Assembly (NCBI GenBank): GCA_039931435.1
Contig: JBDTRY010000222.1
Coordinates: 1 to 6,335, forward strand
Direction of reading: 5' to 3'
DNA from: JBDTRY01 sp039931435
GTDB taxonomy: Bacteria > Acidobacteriota > Thermoanaerobaculia > Gp7-AA8
DNA: 6,335 bases
A model generated the notes under the pieces. It was not told where the DNA came from, ran no database searches, and saw nothing but the letters and a program-made list of their open reading frames with translations. Below are positions 1 through 3,501 of this stretch, piece by piece (positions within the stretch are counted from its first letter, which is position 1; each line of letters opens with the position of its first letter). The position numbers and the translations under genes were made by a program.

Positions 1-20
1 CTCGACGCTCAGGATGACAG
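1..20. repeat. Diverged copy of a dispersed intergenic repeat ending GGATGACA
   Basis: The first 20 bases share CTCG, CGCTC and the 8-mer GGATGACA, in that order, with positions 111-135. The copy is cut by the window edge, so its left end is unknown. Short elements of the form CTTCGCTCG..GGATGACA recur between genes in many bacterial genomes, from memory. Nothing here suggests coding. Its role is unknown. Confidence 0.4.
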
Positions 21-46
21 CCGGCCATAGTGTTTCTTCACCCTGG

Positions 47-77
47 TTCAGCGCCAGCGCTGTGCTCCCGCGTGTAA
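47..77. repeat. Intergenic repeat A, copy 1 (with internal CAGCGC duplication)
   Basis: This stretch reads TTCAGCGC, an extra CAGCGC, then TGTGCTCCCGCGTGTAA. Apart from the six-base duplication and two small insertions it matches positions 2465-2485 (TTCAGCGC, TGTGC, CCGCGT, AA) in the same orientation. Both copies lie in non-coding DNA upstream of plus-strand genes. Ten-base matches are expected by chance in a window this size, but the ordered chain of blocks is longer than that. Function unknown. Confidence 0.4.
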
Positions 78-94
78 CGACGGCCGCGGTGCAC
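62..94. other. Imperfect hairpin upstream of the menE-like gene
   Basis: GTGC (62-65) plus CCGCG (68-72) pair with CGCGG (85-89) plus GCAC (91-94) around a 12-base loop. The small bulges are TC on one side and T on the other, giving nine Watson-Crick pairs. No T-run follows, so it is not a standard intrinsic terminator. It overlaps intergenic repeat A and may be part of the folded form of that repeat. Confidence 0.4.
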
Positions 95-103
95 GAATCG
101 GAG

Positions 104-136
104 ATCCATCCTCGCTTCGCTCGTTCGGGATGACAT
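104..136. repeat. Second copy of the GGATGACA-type intergenic repeat
   Basis: The core CTCGCTTCGCTCG is followed by TTCGGGATGACA. It matches the shorter copy at the window start, in the same orientation. The outer ATCC (107-110) can pair with GGAT (128-131), giving only a weak stem. With the copy at 1-20 it brackets the non-coding region in front of the menE-like gene. The sequence is typical of high-copy intergenic repeats that are not mobile by themselves; that is family knowledge, as genome copy number cannot be seen here. Confidence 0.45.
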
Positions 137-214
137 GAACGTTTACCCGTAAGGGCCTTATCAGAAGTCAACGTCGCATGCGGTGCAGCATCGGGCCGTG
201 TATTCTCACTCTCG

Positions 215-1342
215 ATGATCTCGTTTTCAGACGAGGAAACACATCTCCTGCTGAACCCTCGGATGCCTGCCGAGGATCGCCGGCTTCTGGAGACGGTGAT
301 CGCGGGAGTGCCTGCGCTGCATTCCCATGTCTGGATTGCAACGTCCGGATCCACCGGGATGTTGAAGCTTGTGGCGTTGTCAATGGAGGCAATTCTGGCC
401 TCCGCCGCCGCGGTCAATCTGCATCTCGCCGCTCAGTCCGAGGATCGCTGGTGCCTGACCTTGCCGGCCTTTCACGTAGGTGGACTCGGAATCCATGCCC
501 GTGCCTGGCTCGGTGGTAACGATGTCGTTGAGCTCGAGGAATGGAATGCTCCCGTATTTGCGCGTCTCTGTGATCGAGAGAAGCTGAGTCTAAGTGCCCT
601 CGTTCCCGCTCACGTCAGCGATCTTGTCCGTGGAGGAATCCGTGCGCCGGGTTGCGTTCGGGGAATCGTGGTGGGGGGCGGCGCCCTGGACGAAGCGCAG
701 TACGCCCAGGCCCGACGGCTGGGCTGGAACCTGCTTCCCAGTTACGGAATGACCGAGTGCGCCTCACAGGCAGCAACGGCAACGCTGTCGTCTTTACGCG
801 AATCTGCGTATCCGGAGTTGCGGCTGCTGGCGCATCTCGACGCACGCGCAGAACCGGACGGAAGAATCGCCTTGAAGGGACCGTCACTACTGAGCGGCTA
901 TGCCTGGTGGGAGAACGGTCGGGCTGTTTTCCTCGATCCCAGAGTCGACGGTTGGTTTACGTCTGAGGATATCGGAGAGGTCTTGGCCGGAGACGAGGGC
1001 AAGACTCTGACGGTGAGAGGGCGACGAGGGGAGATGATCAAGGTTGGCGGCGAACTGGTCAGTCTGGCCCGTCTCGATGCCATTCTCACCTCGATTCTTC
1101 GGGAGTATCCGAACTCCGATGCTGCCATCGTTGCCGTTCCCGATACGCGGCTCGGAGCTGTGATCCACGCCGCCGTTTGCGGCTTGGCGAGTGATGAAAT
1201 CGTGGCCCGATACAACGACCGAGTTCTCCCGTTCGAGAGGGCTCGGACCGTCCATCGTGTGAACCGGATCCCCCGCACGGAACTGGAGAAGTTGCAGCGG
1301 TCCGAATTATTGCGGATGGTCGGAGGGTCTTCGGAAGAATGA
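215..1342 (+). CDS. menE: Short-form AMP-forming acyl-CoA ligase, probable o-succinylbenzoate-CoA ligase
   Basis: Predicted cytoplasmic adenylate-forming enzyme (375 residues) that would activate o-succinylbenzoate with ATP and load it on CoA in menaquinone synthesis. Visible ANL-family motifs, in order, are the phosphate loop TSGSTGMLK (43-51), YGMTE (177-181), TSEDIGE (249-255), the hinge region VRGRRGEMIKVGGE (267-280), and a C-terminal PRTELEKLQR (353-362) whose K359 sits where the catalytic lysine belongs. The usual glycine before that lysine is replaced by E358. Only about 40 residues precede the phosphate loop, far fewer than in long MenE proteins of about 450 residues; short forms of this kind are known. 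The ATG at 215 has no clear Shine-Dalgarno sequence. The frame is open back to 134 but offers no better start and no family-like sequence. No other men gene is visible, so the substrate is inferred from overall resemblance; another acyl-CoA or aryl-CoA ligase remains possible. Confidence 0.8.
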   Translation: MISFSDEETHLLLNPRMPAEDRRLLETVIAGVPALHSHVWIATSGSTGMLKLVALSMEAILASAAAVNLHLAAQSEDRWCLTLPAFHVGGLGIHARAWLGGNDVVELEEWNAPVFARLCDREKLSLSALVPAHVSDLVRGGIRAPGCVRGIVVGGGALDEAQYAQARRLGWNLLPSYGMTECASQAATATLSSLRESAYPELRLLAHLDARAEPDGRIALKGPSLLSGYAWWENGRAVFLDPRVDGWFTSEDIGEVLAGDEGKTLTVRGRRGEMIKVGGELVSLARLDAILTSILREYPNSDAAIVAVPDTRLGAVIHAAVCGLASDEIVARYNDRVLPFERARTVHRVNRIPRTELEKLQRSELLRMVGGSSEE

Positions 1343-1363
1343 GTTCTTGAATAGTCAGGAACT
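1342..1363 (+). terminator. Hairpin directly after the menE-like stop codon
   Basis: AGTTCTTGA (1342-1350) pairs with TCAGGAACT (1355-1363) around the four-base loop ATAG: nine pairs, one of them a G-U wobble. It starts on the last base of the stop codon, a natural place for transcript-end structure. No run of T follows (GACAAATTT), so it is at best a non-canonical terminator or a 3'-end stabilising stem. Confidence 0.4.
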
Positions 1364-1672
1364 GACAAATTTCGGGATTCATGGCGTGACACGCGAGTAC
1401 ATTCGAGAGATGCGCTCTGCCGGGTTCGACCGGCTTTCACCGCAGCAGCTGATCAACATGCGCATCTTCAACGTCAACTCTGAGAATTTGCGTCCGCGAT
1501 GAAGGCTGGCGGCCTGGGCAATCCTGATAGCGACCAACTCATGCAGCTCCGGATTTTTCAGGTCAAGCCACAATACGCCGCCGAGTACAAGCAGCGTGAA
1601 GGCTCCGTCGATTACGACGCCCTGATCCAGAGCCGCATCTTCGAATCCGGTCGTCGGGGGCGCCGGCGGTAG
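1347..1672 (+). pseudogene. Frameshifted, truncated relic of a repeat protein (GVT-type repeats)
   Basis: Two overlapping plus-strand frames carry one degenerate repeat series. Frame one (1347-1502) reads LTNFGIHGVTREYIREMRSA, then LSPQQLINMRIFNV, and stops at 1500-1502. Frame two begins at the overlapping ATG (1499) with MKAGG, continues SDQLMQLRIFQVKPQYAAEY and DALIQSRIFES, and stops at 1670-1672. The motif L-x-x-x-R-I-F/H recurs at 1362, 1449, 1538 and 1622, a period of about 28-30 codons that continues across the frame change. The change falls exactly where a continuous repeat would read REMKAAG, which points to a single indel in a once-continuous gene. Repeats like this occur, from memory, in C-terminal parts of M56/BlaR1-like and other Acidobacteriota proteins. 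Nothing of a larger domain remains upstream, where menE begins at once. A short overlapping gene pair is the less likely alternative. Confidence 0.6.
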
Positions 1673-1725
1673 TGGCCATCAGGAACGTTTGACTGGCGAT
1701 CTGCTCGGGAAAGCGGGCGGCAGGC

Positions 1726-1765
1726 ACCGGGAGAACAACGGCAGGAAGCCGAACTAACTCCCGGT
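1726..1765. terminator. Nested hairpin between convergent transcription units
   Basis: ACCGGGAG (1726-1733) and CTCCCGGT (1758-1765) form a perfect 8-bp outer stem. Inside it, CGGC (1739-1742) pairs with GCCG (1748-1751) around AGGAA. The outer stem touches the last base of the stop codon of the minus-strand DUF1287 gene, so it would form at the very end of that transcript. No T-run is present on either side. A two-way transcript-end structure is plausible, but Rho-independent termination is not shown. Confidence 0.4.
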
Positions 1766-2376
1766 CAGCGCCTGGTCGCGGGCGTGAATCGGAAGTGCCC
1801 GGTGATCTTCCAGTCGAACAAGACAGCTTCGCGTTGCGGTCCATTGCCGATGTTGTGGACCAGCAGGGGCTGGGAATCCGCTGAGCGTCCAACAACGATT
1901 CCAATGTGGGGGACGCCCCTTCCCAGATCCCAGGTGACGAGATCACCTGGTAGATAGTCTGACGGGTTTCTAGTTGGGGCGATAGCCAGCCCGTGACGGC
2001 GGAAGAACGCGGCCAGATTCGGTACGCGCCGGTGATCGATGTTGGAATCTGGCCGTTTCAGTCCCCACACCCGAGGATAAGCATCGAAGTTGCGGCTGAT
2101 ATCTTCGTGGACTTCCTTCTGAAGATCCACGCCTGCGGCTCGAAAGGCGCGAATGATCACGTCCGTGCACACGCCCGTGCTCGCCGGTACGTCTCCATTG
2201 GGATAGGCGATTTTTACGTAACCGGGAACGTAGCGGACAGCGTGGCCGGTCTGCTCAACAGCCGCTGAAGTGAGCCGCGAGATGAACAGCGCGTTCGTGT
2301 CGGCGGTGCCATCGGCGGCGGCGCCGGTGCAGAAAACGAGCACGGCCATTGTCGTGAGCAGGCGGACGCGGGTCAT
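1765..2376 (-). CDS. Secreted DUF1287 (YijF-like) family protein
   Basis: A 203-residue protein matching DUF1287 family hallmarks: YPNGDVPASTGVCTDVIIRA (58-77), VHEDISRNFDAYPRVWGLKR (89-108), NIDHRRVPNL (112-121), GDLVTWDLGRGVPHIGIVVG (144-163), HNIGNGPQ (174-181) and WKITGHFRF (189-197). The arrangement of C70 in GVCTD and H157 in PHIGI resembles the Cys/His pair of NlpC/P60-type papain-fold peptidases, so a cell-wall amidase or peptidase role is plausible but unproven. I chose the ATG at 2376 because it puts a signal peptide at the N-terminus (MTRVRLLTTMAVLVFCTGAA, cleavage near residues 20-22). The frame continues upstream to an ATG at 2493, but the 39 added residues look non-coding and would bury the signal. 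C16 lacks a convincing lipobox. There is no obvious Shine-Dalgarno sequence. The gene is convergent with menE and divergent from the ABC unit, so it is probably transcribed alone. Confidence 0.85.
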   Translation of the reverse strand: MTRVRLLTTMAVLVFCTGAAADGTADTNALFISRLTSAAVEQTGHAVRYVPGYVKIAYPNGDVPASTGVCTDVIIRAFRAAGVDLQKEVHEDISRNFDAYPRVWGLKRPDSNIDHRRVPNLAAFFRRHGLAIAPTRNPSDYLPGDLVTWDLGRGVPHIGIVVGRSADSQPLLVHNIGNGPQREAVLFDWKITGHFRFTPATRR

Positions 2377-2464
2377 GCGAGGATGATAGCGCAGGGATCC
2401 ACCACCGTATGCCGCGCAGCCGGGCGCGGAAGACTTTTGGAGTTCCGTAGCACGGCCCCGAAAC

Positions 2465-2485
2465 TTCAGCGCTGTGCCCGCGTAA
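2465..2485. repeat. Intergenic repeat A, copy 2
   Basis: TTCAGCGCTGTGCCCGCGTAA matches copy 1 at 47-77 in the same orientation, minus the extra CAGCGC and two small insertions. It ends about 30 bases before the ATPase start and forms the right arm of the stem-loop at 2450-2477. It may be a scattered repeat or a shared upstream element. Confidence 0.4.
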
Positions 2486-2507
2486 GAATTCAAACCGCTT
2501 CGTGATT

Positions 2508-2514
2508 GGAGAGA
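2508..2514 (+). promoter_or_regulatory. Shine-Dalgarno sequence of the ABC ATPase gene
   Basis: GGAGAGA lies just before the ATG at 2517, with GGAG five bases from the start. The in-frame GTG at 2502 would place this site inside the coding region, so the site decides in favour of the ATG. Confidence 0.65.
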
Positions 2515-2516
2515 GG

Positions 2517-3404
2517 ATGACGTTGCAGCTGGACATTCGCAATCTTTCTAAAACGTATTCGAACGGCACGCAAGCTCTGCGCGACGTGACGCTTTCGATC
2601 GGCACCGGCATGTTCGGACTGCTCGGGCCGAACGGTGCCGGGAAGTCCACCCTCATGCGCACCATCGCCACATTGCAGGAGGCCGACTCGGGTTCGATCA
2701 CCTTCGACGGACTGGACGTCCTTCGCCAGAAAGATGCCGTGCGCAAGCTCCTCGGGTATCTTCCCCAGGAGTTCGGGGTCTATCCGAAGGTTTCCGCGGA
2801 GCTGATGCTCGACCACTTCGCAGTCCTGAAAGGGATCGACGACCGCCGCCAACGGAAAGAGGTGGTGGCAGCTCTGCTCGAGCAGACAAATCTGTATGAG
2901 GTTCGGAAGCAGAAGCTGGGAAGTTTTTCAGGGGGCATGAAGCAACGGTTCGGCATTGCCCAGGCTCTTCTCGGGAATCCGAAGCTGATCATCGTCGACG
3001 AGCCTACCGCCGGCCTCGATCCTGGGGAGAGAGTGCGTTTCCACAACCTCCTCAGCGAGATTGGAGAGAATGTTGTCGTCATTCTCTCCACGCACATCGT
3101 CGAAGACGTCAGCGATCTGTGCAGCAGCATGGCCATCATCTCGCACGGCCGATTGCTGCTTTCCGGAGATCCGCTGGAAACGATCAGCGCCCTTCGAGGC
3201 AGGATCTGGCGACGGACCATTCCCAGACAGGAGCTTGGCCAGTTCCAGAAGGAGATGGCGGTGATCTCCACGCGGCTGGTTTCCGGGCGGACGGTGATTC
3301 ATGTGCTCTCCGACGAAATTCCCGCCGCAGGATTCGAACCGGTGATTCCTGACCTCGAAGACGTCTATTTCTCCACGCTGAGAAGCGAAGAGCAGGCAGC
3401 GTGA
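2517..3404 (+). CDS. ABC transporter ATP-binding protein, partner of the downstream permease-peptidase
   Basis: A complete 295-residue ABC ATPase acting at the cytoplasmic face of the inner membrane. Motifs in order are Walker A GPNGAGKST (37-45), Q-loop YLPQ (Q84), signature FSGGM (137-141), Walker B LIIVDE (157-162) with D-loop TAGLD, and switch histidine STH (H193). A tail of about 70 residues follows and ends PDLEDVYFSTL, typical of ATPases that serve ABC-2-type permeases. All catalytic residues look intact. The ATG at 2517 is chosen because of its Shine-Dalgarno site; a GTG at 2502 would add five residues. The next gene in the same direction, 97 bases on, encodes an ABC-2-like permease fused to an M1 peptidase, and the two are very likely one operon and one complex. 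No substrate-binding protein is visible, which agrees with export or membrane work rather than uptake. Substrate unknown. Confidence 0.92.
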   Translation: MTLQLDIRNLSKTYSNGTQALRDVTLSIGTGMFGLLGPNGAGKSTLMRTIATLQEADSGSITFDGLDVLRQKDAVRKLLGYLPQEFGVYPKVSAELMLDHFAVLKGIDDRRQRKEVVAALLEQTNLYEVRKQKLGSFSGGMKQRFGIAQALLGNPKLIIVDEPTAGLDPGERVRFHNLLSEIGENVVVILSTHIVEDVSDLCSSMAIISHGRLLLSGDPLETISALRGRIWRRTIPRQELGQFQKEMAVISTRLVSGRTVIHVLSDEIPAAGFEPVIPDLEDVYFSTLRSEEQAA

Positions 3405-3501
3405 CCATTCCGCGCCTGGAGCATCCACTGGCCGCCCGGGGCTGGCCTGCCGAACGCCGGAGATCTCTCAGCTCCGCTCCTTCAGCCCGACGGCGACGCG
3501 C
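3405..3501 (+). other. Intercistronic gap before the permease-peptidase gene
   Basis: These 97 bases carry no credible gene. The downstream frame is open from 3382 but has no ATG, GTG or TTG before 3502, so that start is forced. No Shine-Dalgarno sequence precedes 3502. A weak stem, CGGAG (3458-3462) with CTCCG (3472-3476), could form. The gap is longer than expected for a tightly coupled ATPase-permease pair. Confidence 0.4.

Larger units (their letters stand above)
2377..2516. promoter_or_regulatory. Divergent intergenic region with a stem-loop
   Basis: These 140 bases separate the start of the minus-strand DUF1287 gene from the start of the ABC ATPase and must hold promoters for both. I cannot point to a convincing -35/-10 pair. 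GCACGGC (2450-2456) pairs with GCTGTGC (2471-2477) over a 14-base loop (seven pairs, one wobble) and overlaps intergenic repeat A, copy 2. Operator function is not shown. Confidence 0.4.

Noticed and set aside
898..1440. Minus-strand frame of 180 codons opposite menE
   Set aside because: It is antisense to the conserved A7-A10 motifs of the ligase, which are clearly the coding reading; no family resemblance was seen in the antisense protein.
1993..2268. Plus-strand frame of 91 codons opposite the DUF1287 gene
   Set aside because: The minus strand carries the conserved DUF1287 motifs across the same bases; the plus frame has no support.
2430..2470. Possible -35/-10 pair (TTGGAG, 17 bases, GAAACT) for the ABC unit
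   Set aside because: The -10 match is poor, and in GC-rich DNA from an uncertain phylum such a pair is expected by chance.
2377..2493. 39-residue N-terminal extension of the DUF1287 protein from an ATG at 2493
   Set aside because: It would bury an obvious signal peptide, looks non-coding, and would run through the divergent promoter region and the intergenic repeat.
3434..3476. GC-rich stems in the gap between the ABC genes as a terminator
   Set aside because: Stems are only 4-5 bp and have no T-run; a terminator here would also cut the partner gene off from the ATPase.
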